A stretch of 21,870 nucleotides of DNA, taken from Ascoidea tarda (nom. inval.) (Eukaryota; Ascomycota; Saccharomycetes; Ascoideales; Ascoideaceae). Shown here piece by piece: positions 8,479 through 17,950 of the stretch. The stretch covers positions 1 to 21,870 of the forward strand of contig JAKTTS010000254.1 of NCBI GenBank assembly GCA_030560485.1, written 5' to 3'. The notes below the pieces were generated by a model. It saw only the letters and a list, made by a program, of their open reading frames with translations. It made no database searches and was not told the DNA's origin. The translations under genes and the position numbers were made by a program. Position 1 is the stretch's first letter. Each line of letters opens with the position of its first letter.

Positions 8479-9738
8479 TCAAAAAGCTATTTTTCTTTTT
8501 GATAAAAGACCAGAGTGTTTGGTAAAGCTTTTCATTGGTTTGAATCCCCATTTTCTTAACATCGCTTTATCTTCATCCCACCCTGTACACATTGTCGTAA
8601 GCATTTTTTTTCCAGTAAAAATTGCATTAGCACCAGCCATGAAACATAAAAATTGTTCATGCTCCTTCATTGTATATCTTCCTGCTGCAATTCTAATTAT
8701 ACTTTCAGGCATTATCATTCTTCCAGTCGCAATTGTTCGAAGAATAGAATCAAATGTTAAACTTTTTGTAGAATGAGCAGCCGCTTTAGGGGTCCCCTCA
8801 ATTTCAACCAATCTGTTTATAGGAAGAGATTCTGGATGTTTCTTCATATTAGAAAGTGTATACAAAAAAGATATATGATCATCTTCAGTTTCCCCTAAAC
8901 CTAAAATACCTCCTGTGCAAGCAGAAATTCCAACTTGATTAACATTATCGATGGTTTTCAATCTGTCATCATAGGTCCTTGTTGTAATTACATTAGGATA
9001 ATGTTCCCTTGAAGTGTCAATGTTATGGTTATAACAGGTTAAATTTGCATCCTTCAAAACCTGTAGTTGTTCCTTTTCAATCATACCCAAAGTAACACAA
9101 GACTCCATACCTAAATCATTGATTCCCTTAATCATATCAGCAATTCGTTTAAGAGCGCTTTTTCTCCCATTCATATCTCTCCATGCTGCTCCAAGACAAA
9201 ATCTAGTACTACCATTCGCCTGAGCTTCTTTAGCAGCCTCCAAGACATCATCGACTTTCATCATTTTTTCCGCCTTGACACCAGTATCATATCTTGAGCT
9301 CTGAGCGCAATAAGAACAATCCTCTGAGCACCCGCCTGTTTTAATTGATAATAGGGTACATAATTGAATCTCTTTTGGATCATGAAAGTTACGATGAACA
9401 ATCATGGCATGATGCATCAAATCTGGAAGTGAAGCATTGTATATTTTTTTAATTTGCAGTTTAGTCCAATGATGATAAGGTTTTTCGAGTGAAGTGGCAA
9501 ATAAAACTGGATCTTTATCAATTTCATTTTCAATACCAGTCTTATTAGGTGTACCTTTAACATCTTCGCAAGATTCATAAAATGATTTGTCCAAAGTTTG
9601 ACGTTTTACACTAAACTTGGAGGGTTTTTTGAAAATTGGATCAAGACCAGGAGAAGAATAAAACTTCTTTATACAAAGGAGTTTTAACGATGGATTTGAA
9701 TATAAGGATAAACTTCTTAATGAATTATAGGATATCAT
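8479..9738 (-). CDS. BIO2: Biotin synthase (radical SAM)
   Basis: A 419-residue mitochondrial enzyme that inserts sulfur into dethiobiotin, the last step of biotin synthesis. It carries the radical-SAM motif C-x3-C-x2-C (Cys137, Cys141, Cys144, in GGCSEDCSYCAQSSRYDTG). The residues equivalent to the [2Fe-2S] ligands of E. coli BioB are present: Cys in STRFCLGAAW, Cys in MESCVTLG, Cys in ISACTGGILGLGE, and Arg in IIRIAAGRY. The remaining blocks (YNHNIDTSREHY, TTRTYDDRL, ESLPINRLVEIEGTP, FTGKKMLTTMC, WDEDKAMLRKWG) match fungal Bio2 closely. The start is the ATG at 9738. It opens a typical presequence (MISYNSLRSLSLYSNPSLKLLCIKKFYSSP) rich in Ser, Leu, Arg and Lys without acids. The frame runs open to 9849 upstream but has no ATG there. 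The single CTG codon (9457-9459) lies at a position that is Ser in E. coli BioB. Confidence 0.97.
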   Translation of the reverse strand: MISYNSLRSLSLYSNPSLKLLCIKKFYSSPGLDPIFKKPSKFSVKRQTLDKSFYESCEDVKGTPNKTGIENEIDKDPVLFATSLEKPYHHWTKLQIKKIYNASLPDLMHHAMIVHRNFHDPKEIQLCTLLSIKTGGCSEDCSYCAQSSRYDTGVKAEKMMKVDDVLEAAKEAQANGSTRFCLGAAWRDMNGRKSALKRIADMIKGINDLGMESCVTLGMIEKEQLQVLKDANLTCYNHNIDTSREHYPNVITTRTYDDRLKTIDNVNQVGISACTGGILGLGETEDDHISFLYTLSNMKKHPESLPINRLVEIEGTPKAAAHSTKSLTFDSILRTIATGRMIMPESIIRIAAGRYTMKEHEQFLCFMAGANAIFTGKKMLTTMCTGWDEDKAMLRKWGFKPMKSFTKHSGLLSKRKIAF

Positions 9739-9764
9739 GTTCAAGAAAGAAATAAGTTGAATAG

Positions 9765-9800
9765 TTGTTATATCAATTTTGCTTGTTATATCAATTTTAC
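9765..9800. repeat. Tandem 18-bp repeat just upstream of BIO2
   Basis: Two adjacent copies of TTGTTATATCAATTTTGC (one base differs in the second), 27-62 bases upstream of the BIO2 ATG, probably within its 5' leader. The unit length is a multiple of three and the BIO2 frame stays open through it, but no ATG is present, so it is probably untranslated. Confidence 0.85.
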
Positions 9801-10478
9801 TTGTTTTACTAGTTGTTCTTGTTAAAATTGTTGAAATTGTAAGAACCAAGAAATAAAAAAGGGATCTTAAGCAAATAAAATAACTGGAAAAGAAAAATAA
9901 AAAACTCTGAACCCATACAAAAATTCAAACCACTATAACAAGTTTTCCTTGAGTTCTAAGACTCTGAAACTAAGATTAAGCTTTCAGATGATAGTATTAC
10001 TCTAGAAAAGAAATGATTGGTTAAAAACATGTTGATTATGATACAATGACTATCCAGTTACCGCTTTAGGAAATTATAGCTAACTTGTTTTATGCCCAAA
10101 AATAATTATTAGATTTTCAATTAAGTATTAAGCGAATATTCACTTTGTTGTTGAACCAATAAAATTAAATTGAAAGAAAACAAATATCAAAAAGTTTTAT
10201 CTTATGATTGGTTGTTTTATTAGTAAAACAGGATTCCTGGTAATTAAAATAACTCAATAATCAAATCTATTGCTCTACAAAATTCAAACTCCAATGCTCA
10301 TATAGCCTTAATTAAATGTTTTATTAAAAAACCAGCAGCCACTAGTTAATAGCCTGTGTTAATTGCCTAAAGTTTCAGAGGGAGCAGTTCTTCAGAGAAT
10401 TGTAGAGTATTAATTCTGGAAATAAAAAACATGACTAGTGTAATTACCAAAATAGGAAATATTAGAAATGCAACCGAC

Positions 10479-10486
10479 TCACGTGA
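10479..10486. promoter_or_regulatory. TCACGTGA E-box (Cbf1-type site)
   Basis: The core of the 10-base palindrome CTCACGTGAG, 78 bases before the NUP42 ATG and 740 bases from BIO2. Position and symmetry suggest a real regulator site, most simply for a Cbf1-like bHLH factor acting on NUP42. Confidence 0.55.
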
Positions 10487-10564
10487 GACTACAACAGCAA
10501 ACGGATTTTTTGAAGGAGAAAAAACATAATCATGTAATTTAAACAAAACATAGCTCAACAAGGA

Positions 10565-11641
10565 ATGTCTTTCGGTTCATCTTCATTTGGGGGAACTGGA
10601 ACAACCAGCTCAATTTTTGGAAAGTCTTCTTTCGGGGCAGGCAACTCAAATTCTGATACACAGTCTCCTTTTGGAGCTTTTGGGAACACGCAAAATAATT
10701 CAGTTTTTGGAAAATCAACTTTTGGCTCAGGAAGCAATAACACCCAGGCATCGCCATTTGCAAGCTCTAATTTCAATAACAACCCGAGTTCTATATTTCA
10801 AACATCCCAAACCCCAAGCTTTGGCAACTCAAGTTTTGGCAGTGGGAACACTCATTCAAATAGTAATAATTTTCTGCCATTTTCTTCTTCTAATCAGAAA
10901 AGCGAAATTTCAAATGCCACCAATTCAGCTTCTCCTTTTGGATCACTTGGGAATTCCAAACCAGAAAACAGTAAAAATTCTCCTTTTGGTGCTTATAGTA
11001 CAAGTAATAATTCTATATTTGGTTCATCATCTGGAACAAATGAAAATAATTTGCCATTTGGAAGCTCAACATTTGGAAGTTCGACATTTGGAAGTTCGAC
11101 ATTTGGGAAAAACAAAAGCGAAAAAAACAGCGATTTTTCAACCATAAACAATCCATTTAATAACTCTTTTGCAAATACTATAAATAATCTGAGTGCAAAT
11201 CCTTTTCCATCTGGAAACACAGCTGGAAAAAATTTTGATATTTTTAAAAAAAATGAACCCTCTCCATTTGGGTCATTTGGATCAAATAACAGTTTTTCAA
11301 ATGCTTCACCATTCAACAATGCTAATTTTAACAATAAACTGTCGCCGTTTGCGTCTTTAGAAAGCACTAATAACCCGGCTTTTTTGGAATCAAAACCAAA
11401 TCTGGGTATAACAGCTGGAAATCCTTTTGCATCTTCCTCAAAGTCTATTTTTGGGGATCACACAGACCCAGAAAATAGAAGCAATGCAAAGAGCGGCAGT
11501 ATAACATTCAGACAGGCCAGCGATGAGATTCAACGAGTTCCTTTAGATGGTTTGGATGAAGAAACAATTAGGCAATATACTCTAGACAAATTTGAAAGAG
11601 GGAAAATACCGGAAATTGCACCTCCGATAAAAATCTGCTAA
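10565..11641 (+). CDS. NUP42: FG-repeat nucleoporin Nup42
   Basis: A 358-residue protein. Residues 1 to about 305 are Ser/Asn-rich with many FG repeats of SSFG, SPFG and STFG type, the disordered mesh that binds transport receptors. The last 48 residues (from GSITFRQ) are non-repetitive: LDEETIRQYTLDKFERGKIPEIAPP matches the C terminus of S. cerevisiae Nup42 (LAEETLKIFRANKFELGLVPDIPPPP). In Nup42 this segment binds Gle1 at the cytoplasmic face of the nuclear pore for mRNA export by Dbp5. The length is slightly below S. cerevisiae Nup42 (430). No CCCH zinc finger is visible at the N terminus, unlike the animal homologue. Four in-frame CTG codons (10874, 11189, 11339, 11402) lie in the Ser-rich part, a higher share of Leu codons than in the conserved genes nearby. 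The three STFGSSTFGSSTFG units near 11066-11105 are a recent tandem expansion. Confidence 0.9.
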   Translation: MSFGSSSFGGTGTTSSIFGKSSFGAGNSNSDTQSPFGAFGNTQNNSVFGKSTFGSGSNNTQASPFASSNFNNNPSSIFQTSQTPSFGNSSFGSGNTHSNSNNFLPFSSSNQKSEISNATNSASPFGSLGNSKPENSKNSPFGAYSTSNNSIFGSSSGTNENNLPFGSSTFGSSTFGSSTFGKNKSEKNSDFSTINNPFNNSFANTINNLSANPFPSGNTAGKNFDIFKKNEPSPFGSFGSNNSFSNASPFNNANFNNKLSPFASLESTNNPAFLESKPNLGITAGNPFASSSKSIFGDHTDPENRSNAKSGSITFRQASDEIQRVPLDGLDEETIRQYTLDKFERGKIPEIAPPIKIC

Positions 11642-12469
11642 TGGTGTGGGTGTCTCTTGTTATTCCATTACATTTGATGTAATCTGGTTTTCTGTGCATC
11701 TTTCTGGAGATTCTGTGCACAATGCTCTTTCCCTAGTAATACCAGACACACATATATTTTATTTTCGAGCCATATTCGCCAAAACGCCCTGATGACGCTA
11801 GAACTAGCACTGCCATCGTATCCAAAAACTCTGCCACCATATCGAATGAAGTTCTGCAAAAACTGTGTCCTAAAGGAAAACTCTTTGGAAAACCCTTTGG
11901 CATAGTTCTTTAGCATCGCTCATTCCCAGTGGATGCACTTTTCAAGCACTGAGAAACACCACCCCAGACTTTTTCACGTGACACACATAAAATTTTTTCC
12001 TTTTTTCTGATCAATAACTTAATTGTGCTGTGTGCCATGGTTTGCGAGACAACTATTTAATCGGTTATTGGTATCATTGGTGCTGCTATCAAATATTTTA
12101 TTTTGCTTCTACATCGTTGGTAATATGTTGTAGTGATCGATTAAAACATTGATTTGAACCAGAGATTCCTAATCTTAATCGCTAATAACCAAGGTGTTAT
12201 ATTTACTGGAGTAGAACCTTTTTGTTTTTCAATTCTCAATTTGCAGGTATTTTCTCTATAATTAATCATAGCTTTTGATCAAAAGAAATTTTAATAAACC
12301 CACATAAAACCTGGAGGCAAGTTGAAATAGAATAAAAAGATACATATTTGAACAGTTCCTAATCGAATCCACCAATTTTCAATTCTTTAAGTGACTAACT
12401 TCACTTTCTTCAATTATTTTCATTATTTGCCTTTTTCTTTGTTCAAGTCTTGCAAAAATAAATATTATC
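11642..12469. promoter_or_regulatory. Upstream region of the EST1/EBS1 gene
   Basis: These 828 bases follow the NUP42 stop and precede a co-directional gene. The left part is less AT-rich and holds an 82-codon minus-strand open frame (11668-11916) with an ATG but no recognisable homology; I regard it as chance. TCACGTGA lies at 11974-11981. From about 12000 the sequence becomes AT-rich promoter or leader DNA with pyrimidine runs near 12400-12450. Confidence 0.55.
11974..11981. promoter_or_regulatory. TCACGTGA E-box (Cbf1-type site)
   Basis: Third copy of the octamer in the window, 488 bases before the EST1/EBS1 ATG and 333 bases after the NUP42 stop. Confidence 0.45.
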
Positions 12470-15177
12470 ATGCCTGATCCTTTGGTATTATCAATTTCCT
12501 CGGCTAAGGATAAATTAGATGAACAACTAACATTGAGATATATTGATGAATCTATTTTATTAGGGATAATTAATTTTACTCATTCTAAATTCAGAAACAT
12601 TATTTTAAAGCGTTTGAAAGAGCAAATAATCTTGAATGAGTCAAAACAAAACATTGACTTGGATTGTTCTAACGATACACACAAACAAAATGAATCTGTT
12701 CCAAACCTGAAAAAATCAAGTGAACAATCAAGGGATAATCCAACTGACTTACATAGTACTTCAAATTGTACCACCGAAGCTGATCATTATGATTCCAATC
12801 AACTACTTGAGTATCTTTGGTTAAATTTTCATTACCCTTTACTAAAATATTTTCAATTTCAAACTGTGTCGATTTATGATGAGTCTCTACTCAAAACAAA
12901 TAAAACTAATAAGACTTTGAAGAAAAAGACAAAAAGTAACTTGGAAAATAAAGATCTTATTTTCAACAAACCTATTGAAATTCGAAAAGTTTTTGAAAAA
13001 TTTTCAAAGTTTTATAAAATTTTTAATGATTTTTATTTTGATTTAATTAAGCACATACTCCTCAATTACAATTTATCTTTGATACTACCTTCAGAATTTT
13101 ACAAATTCAATAAATTAGATTACAATCTTTCAGATACAAAACCTATTAGTGCCGACCTAAATATCTCAACTTTGTTGTATTTTGTTTATTTTTGTCTATT
13201 ATATAAAGGCGATATAACAAGATATCACTCCCTTATTAACCTTCACGTCTTAAGAGCTACTTCAAATTCATATAAACTTTTTTTGCAAAAAGTTTCTAAT
13301 CTACAGTTGTTTGAAAAATCTTTGGCATTTTACAAGTATGCTTTGATGATTTTACCATGTTTTTCGGAGCCTTATGTTCGTATTGGTATGATCACCAATA
13401 GTTTTTCTCTTTTTTCCAATGAAAATGTTAAAACAATTTTGTTTGATTTTCCAAATGATAATCATCTAATCGATTTTATAAATTTGGGTAACAATGGTGA
13501 TAAATTTGAAACATTATACCAACTTATCCGTGGCTCCTGCTCGAGATTATCCAACCCTCTTGGTATTATCAATGTGGAAAGATTTTTATTAGAAATCTTT
13601 TCAAGTGATAAAGTATCATATTTTGATAGATTATTCAAACAAACAATTTTAGAAAGAGAAGAATACATTAAAGAGTTTTATAATTACCAAAATTCCTCTT
13701 ATCACAACAACACTAGTTATAGTTATAAAAATAAGAAATTTGATAGAATCAATAAAAATAAATTTTTTGAAAAATATTTGAAAGCTGATTTTATAATATT
13801 ATTTGGCTGTTACTTTAATGTTACCAAAAATTTCTCCAGCCTGGAGGAGCATCCGTTAGATCCTAAATCACTTTCTTTTAATGGATTTTCCATCGATGAT
13901 ATACAGGAATCCTTTTTTGGTATTCTTCAAAACCAATTCATTGCTATAAATCAAAAAAACATTGAGCTTGTTAACAAAATACTTATTGTTTTAATTGGGG
14001 GTTATTTTATTTTATTTTCTAAAGAAACCAAAGAGTTGAAATTAAAGCCAAACAAAGTTACTATTAATGATATTTCTGTTCATTTAAAAAATTACATTTT
14101 GTTTACTTTTAAGTTTTCTTTGGAAATTTTTAATTACATATTGAAAATATATAGTAGAAAATTCCTGAAAAGCAAGTATAAAAATAGCATTAAGAGTTAT
14201 TCTCAATCTAATAATAACAAGCTGTCTCTGTTTTTAGATAGAGATAACAAAAAGTTTTTCGAGGAAAGTTTTTTTTTATTTTTGCCATTCTTAAGAATAT
14301 TATTAAATTGGATAAAAGAATTTAAGATTTTATTATATTTGGTTCATCGAAATAAAGATTTTGTTCAAAAATTTGCAGAGATTTTGAATATTATTTATGA
14401 AAATTTTAATAGTTTACCATCATGGTTAGAAAATAATCAATTGAAAGCCAATAAATCTTTAATAGATTATTTTAATCATAGACAATTAAGAATTTATTAT
14501 TTTAAAGAGGATATTGAAACTAAAGATTTTATGCCTGTTGGAAATTATTTAAAAGATGTCAAAGATGATTTCATAAACTATTCTAAATTAAAATCGATCA
14601 GACTTCTAGGGGTTCTCCCAGAGAAAGACGAGGCTTTTTTGAGTGAAATTAATTGTAGAAAGAAGAATGATATTTCAAAACATGATGACACATCTGAAAT
14701 ATCTAATAATGAAAATGAAAATAAAAATAAAAATGAAAGTGAAAATTCAGAGATTAGAAAAAAATCAGATAGCTTTGTCAAGCAATTTGAGTTGGAGAGC
14801 CAATTCTTTAATAACGATTTACTGCTTTTGAAAAATGATAATCTCTCAAGAGTTTTTGCAGTTGGTTGGCTTGGAAAACGAATATTATATTCATGTTCTT
14901 GGGTTTCTTGGAATACATCATTGAACAAATTTGATTTCAAAAGAATTAACGCGTATGAGAATAAAGATGTTTTAAAAGGACTTAATCTAACGGTTAAACC
15001 TAAAAGCTGCATGAAGCAGGATCTGACAAACCATAGTTTATTTGATTCAAGAAAAAACAAATATAATGTTAAATCCGAAGAAGATGGCTTAAAACAGAAA
15101 TCTAGCTGTAGTAATGGTATTGATAAAAACAGTGATAATAAAATTAATAAATATAGTAGCACTGATAACAGTAAAAT

Positions 15178-15208
<31 letters not shown>

Positions 15209-15209
15209 G

Positions 15210-15288
<79 letters not shown>

Positions 15289-16309
15289 TTTTACAGTTTC
15301 TGGTATCAATAATAATGAAAACAATAATATCAACAGAACAACTGAAGAACCTAATTTAGAAAATAAATCAACCCAAAACGAAAAGGAAAAAATATCAAAA
15401 TTGGTAGATGGAATTCTTAACGACCGAATTCCTGTGATTCAATCGTTTCAAAAAACTAATGAATCGCTTATTTATTCCGAAAGCAATAAAGAGCAAGAAA
15501 AGTCTTTTCAAACAATGGTCGATCTGTTGGTTAGAGATGATGTTAGCAAGGCAGATTTATCAACAACTCAAAAATCTAATATCCATAGAGTTGATGTTAT
15601 TTCACAAGAATTGCCTTCTTCGCCTGCAAAAAATAAAAATATATGGTCAGCCTTGACTGTTCAAGCTAATGCACAGTCAAGTTTACCTTCTTCCGAGACC
15701 TCTTTGGGAGTGGATAAGTTGGCTCAACCAAATGTAATTTTACCGGTTTCTAAAAGCCAAAATCCACCTATGGCAACAATCGTTTCTGGTGAAGCTCCAT
15801 TGGTAACACATAGAAAAGCTCCTTTGTCGTTAGAAGAAATTGAAGCCTCTATGTTTTCAAACGTTCAAAAGAGTACAACTGCTCTTAATTCCAACTATTC
15901 CCAAAAATATAATTTTAATACAAATGGTGATTCATCTGTGAAGGGAACTCAGAATAATATCAATTATGGCGACTACTCTCAAAACATTGGAACGCTGATC
16001 GGTTGGAATCCTGTATTCAATAGAAATCCAGCACCATATGGGTACAATTCATCAAATTTTAGCCAAAATGCATTCTATGGACAACCAGAACAGCTCTTGC
16101 CATACAATTCAATGAATAGTGGTCTTCTTAATGACTATCCTGGTTATACGAACAACAAACCCTATGATGGCTTTTACTCTTCAATGTCTGTTTATGGAAA
16201 TATGGATCAAAAAGATCCTGCTTATGATTATGCAGTGATGTCTTCTTTGAACAGATATTTTCCTCAAAACAAAAAGCACGAGTCTTTTGAGGATTCTAAT
16301 CATAAATGA
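12470..16309 (+). CDS. EBS1: EST1/EBS1 (SMG7-like) protein
   Basis: A 1,279-residue protein. The N-terminal 400 residues fit the EST1/SMG7 family, which has a 14-3-3-like fold plus helical repeats: a tyrosine- and phenylalanine-rich helical start, LLYKGDITRYH at 244-253 (family: LGDLxRY), and FEKSLAFYKYALMILPCFSEPYVRIGMI at 281-308 (family: A-x2-YY-x-A-x2-LxP-x-G-x-PYNQLA). About 400-850 is a long hydrophobic/charged helical region. It ends with RVFAVGWLGKRILYSCSWVSWN, followed by low-complexity Asn/Asp, then a Tyr/Asn/Pro-rich tail containing GTLIGWNPVFN. Family members act in telomerase recruitment (Est1) or in RNA decay and translation control (Ebs1, Smg7). The identity rests on these motifs and on synteny: EBS1 (YDR206W) is near COQ4 (YDR204W), while EST1 (YLR233C) is near LIP2 and CDD1. 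It is much longer than Est1 (699) or Ebs1 (884). It is probably the undivided orthologue of both, so the symbol is approximate. Confidence 0.72.
15181..15292 (+). repeat. (GATAAT)n/(AAT)n coding microsatellite
   Basis: GATAAT repeats run to about 15237, then AAT repeats, a short GATAAT stretch and AAT again. In frame this reads as alternating Asp-Asn and then poly-Asn (about residues 904-941) in the disordered part of the EST1/EBS1 protein. Length is likely to vary between strains. Confidence 0.95.
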
Positions 16310-16490
16310 ATATATCTGTTGTTTTTGAATTTTTTGTATTTGTATGCGATTATTCGCCGTTCTGTAGTAACCCTATGTAAGTTAAATGGATTGTAAATTC
16401 CACCAATTATAACTCATTCTAAAGGTACCAAACCAATATCAACGCAATTGACGACCAAAACCAGAAACATTTTCATATTGATTCACAAAG

Positions 16491-17225
16491 ATGCTGTTGA
16501 AACCATTATATCATGGCCATGTGCCATTAAGAACAATTGATAGAGCATTAATGGTTATATCCTGTTCAGTTGGAGCGTACTTCCATCCAGAAAATAATAA
16601 CTATATCATTGGGTTAGGAGAATCAACTGCATTTAAACCTGTTTTGGAGAAACTAAGGGATGAAATGCTAAGTGATAAGACAGGAAGACAGATTTTGAGA
16701 GAGCGACCCAGAATCACTTCCAGCTCTTTAAATTTAAACTATTTAAAGAACCTCCCCTCAAACACGTTAGGAAATACCTATTATAAATGGCTCGAAAGAG
16801 AAAAGGTTTCACCAGATACAAGAGCTCCAGTGAAATACATCGATGAAAACGAATTAGCATATGTGTTTCAAAGATATAGAGAATGCCACGATTTTCATCA
16901 TGCTATAGCAGGTTTACCAATTACAATTGAAGGTGAAATATCGGTCAAAGCATTTGAATTTGCAAATTTGGGGTTGCCTTTTGCAGGCTTTGGAACATTG
17001 TTTGCTCCATTTAGATTGAATGCGACTCAAAAAAAAAGAATATATCAAATTTATTATCCTTGGGCCTTTTCAAATGGAGTTAATTGCAAGAGCTTGCTTA
17101 ATGTGTATTGGGAAAAGATTTTGGAACAAGACATTAATGAATTGCGCAAAGAGCTACAGATTGAAAAACCACCAGATTTAAGGCAATTAAGACATCTTCA
17201 AAAAATAAAGAATAGACGAAAATAG
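16491..17225 (+). CDS. COQ4: Coenzyme Q biosynthesis protein Coq4
   Basis: A 244-residue protein matching the conserved core of Coq4, which organises the coenzyme Q synthome on the matrix side of the mitochondrial inner membrane. Visible blocks are YHGHVPL, VGAYFHPENNNYIIGLGE, LSDKTGRQIL, LEREKVSPDTRAPVKYIDE, YRECHDFHHAI, EGEISVKAFEFANLGLPFA, YPWAFSNG, LNVYWE and ELRKELQIEKPPDLR. The zinc motif HDxxHx11E is complete (His133, Asp134, His137, Glu149). S. cerevisiae Coq4 is 335 residues; here about 80 N-terminal residues carrying the presequence are absent. The ATG at 16491 is preceded closely by an in-frame TGA (16479-16481), and only 181 bases separate it from the upstream gene. I found no plausible spliced first exon. 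The N-terminal 21 residues have Lys4, Arg14 and Arg18 and may serve as a minimal import signal. Confidence 0.95.
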   Translation: MLLKPLYHGHVPLRTIDRALMVISCSVGAYFHPENNNYIIGLGESTAFKPVLEKLRDEMLSDKTGRQILRERPRITSSSLNLNYLKNLPSNTLGNTYYKWLEREKVSPDTRAPVKYIDENELAYVFQRYRECHDFHHAIAGLPITIEGEISVKAFEFANLGLPFAGFGTLFAPFRLNATQKKRIYQIYYPWAFSNGVNCKSLLNVYWEKILEQDINELRKELQIEKPPDLRQLRHLQKIKNRRK

Positions 17226-17422
17226 CTATAAATTGTAATCAGTTTTAATAAATAGTAGTAAATACTTACAAGTAGATTTCGCTGGATGTGTTGCTTTGCA
17301 ACGAGTTCAAACCACTAAACTCTACCGCTTATTATTAGTTCATAAAACAACATCACCTTTACTCGATTTTTTTTTTCTTTTCTCTGCTTTTGTTATCATC
17401 AGAGATAGATTTTGCTCTCAAG

Positions 17423-17884
17423 ATGCCTGAGCACAAAGAATTATCTGATCAATTGTTTCTCGAATTGAAAAAAAGAACGATTCAAGCAAAAGACTTATCA
17501 TATTCACCTTATTCTAAATTCAAAGTTGGATGTTGCATTTTGGCTGACACAAACAATGATACTGGCAAAGGGAACACAGTGTGGTTTGTTGGGGCAAACG
17601 TTGAGAATGCCAGCTATGGTGCTTGTATTTGTGCTGAAAGATCAGCAATTATTCAAGCTGTTATGAATGGCTATAGAAAATTCAAGGCAATTGGAGTTTC
17701 GACTATTTCGAGTGACATTTCCTCTCCTTGTGGTATATGTCGTCAATTTATCTATGAATTTTCTAATGGTGAGGATATTCCTATTTATTTATTTAATGAC
17801 GATGGTTCAAAATTTACAAAAGTCTATTTGTTTGAATTGTTACCTTTAGGTTTTGGTCCTAGTGATTTAGATGTTCAAGTATAA
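17423..17884 (+). CDS. CDD1: Cytidine deaminase
   Basis: A 153-residue zinc enzyme of pyrimidine salvage that converts cytidine and deoxycytidine to the uridine forms in the cytosol. It carries the zinc/catalytic motif CAE (Cys70, Ala71, Glu72) and PCGICRQ (Cys103, Cys106). It also has the substrate-binding stretch YSPYSKFKVG and GANVENASYGACICAERSA. Length and layout are those of the small homotetrameric CDD family. The start is the ATG at 17423; the frame is open a little upstream (to 17390) but only with a TTG. It has its own short upstream region (198 bases after COQ4) with a T/C-rich tract. It is convergent with LIP2, with only 66 bases between the stop codons. No CTG codon. Confidence 0.97.
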   Translation: MPEHKELSDQLFLELKKRTIQAKDLSYSPYSKFKVGCCILADTNNDTGKGNTVWFVGANVENASYGACICAERSAIIQAVMNGYRKFKAIGVSTISSDISSPCGICRQFIYEFSNGEDIPIYLFNDDGSKFTKVYLFELLPLGFGPSDLDVQV

Positions 17885-17950
17885 TTATAAGAATTAATAA
17901 ATTTTTTTTTAAACAATCTGAGCTAGCACTGATTAACTATGGAAGATTGA

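Larger units (their letters stand above)
9739..10564. promoter_or_regulatory. Divergent promoter region, BIO2 / NUP42
   Basis: These 826 bases separate two divergent starts. Near BIO2 there is an 18-base tandem repeat (9765-9800). ATTGG/CCAAT boxes occur near 10015, 10157 and 10208. A CTCACGTGAG palindrome at 10478-10487 lies just before NUP42. A 64-codon minus-strand open frame (10367-10561) encodes a hydrophobic stretch but lacks an ATG start, so I did not call a gene. Confidence 0.6.

Noticed and set aside
10367-10561. 64-codon hydrophobic minus-strand open frame divergent from NUP42
   Set aside because: Its first codon is TTG and no ATG precedes the hydrophobic stretch; it overlaps the NUP42 promoter and its E-box.
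10539-11367. Long antisense and out-of-frame open frames within NUP42
   Set aside because: The repeated FG-coding units create repeated codons without stops in other frames; these have no independent support.
11668-11916. 82-codon minus-strand open frame between NUP42 and EST1/EBS1
   Set aside because: It has an ATG, but I see no domain, targeting signal or homology; the length is expected by chance in this less AT-rich patch.
14578-15333. 251-codon minus-strand open frame, Leu/Ser-rich
   Set aside because: It is the antisense shadow of the Asn/Asp repeat and flanking coding sequence of the EST1/EBS1 gene.
16310-16490. Intron and upstream first exon for COQ4 (GTAAGT near 16378)
   Set aside because: The short ATG frame before it hits a TAG before the donor, there is no TACTAAC-type branch site, and an in-frame TGA lies just before the COQ4 ATG.
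17295-17312. GTTCAAACC stretch resembling a tRNA B box
   Set aside because: No A box or cloverleaf stems upstream, and the surroundings are too AT-rich for a tRNA gene.
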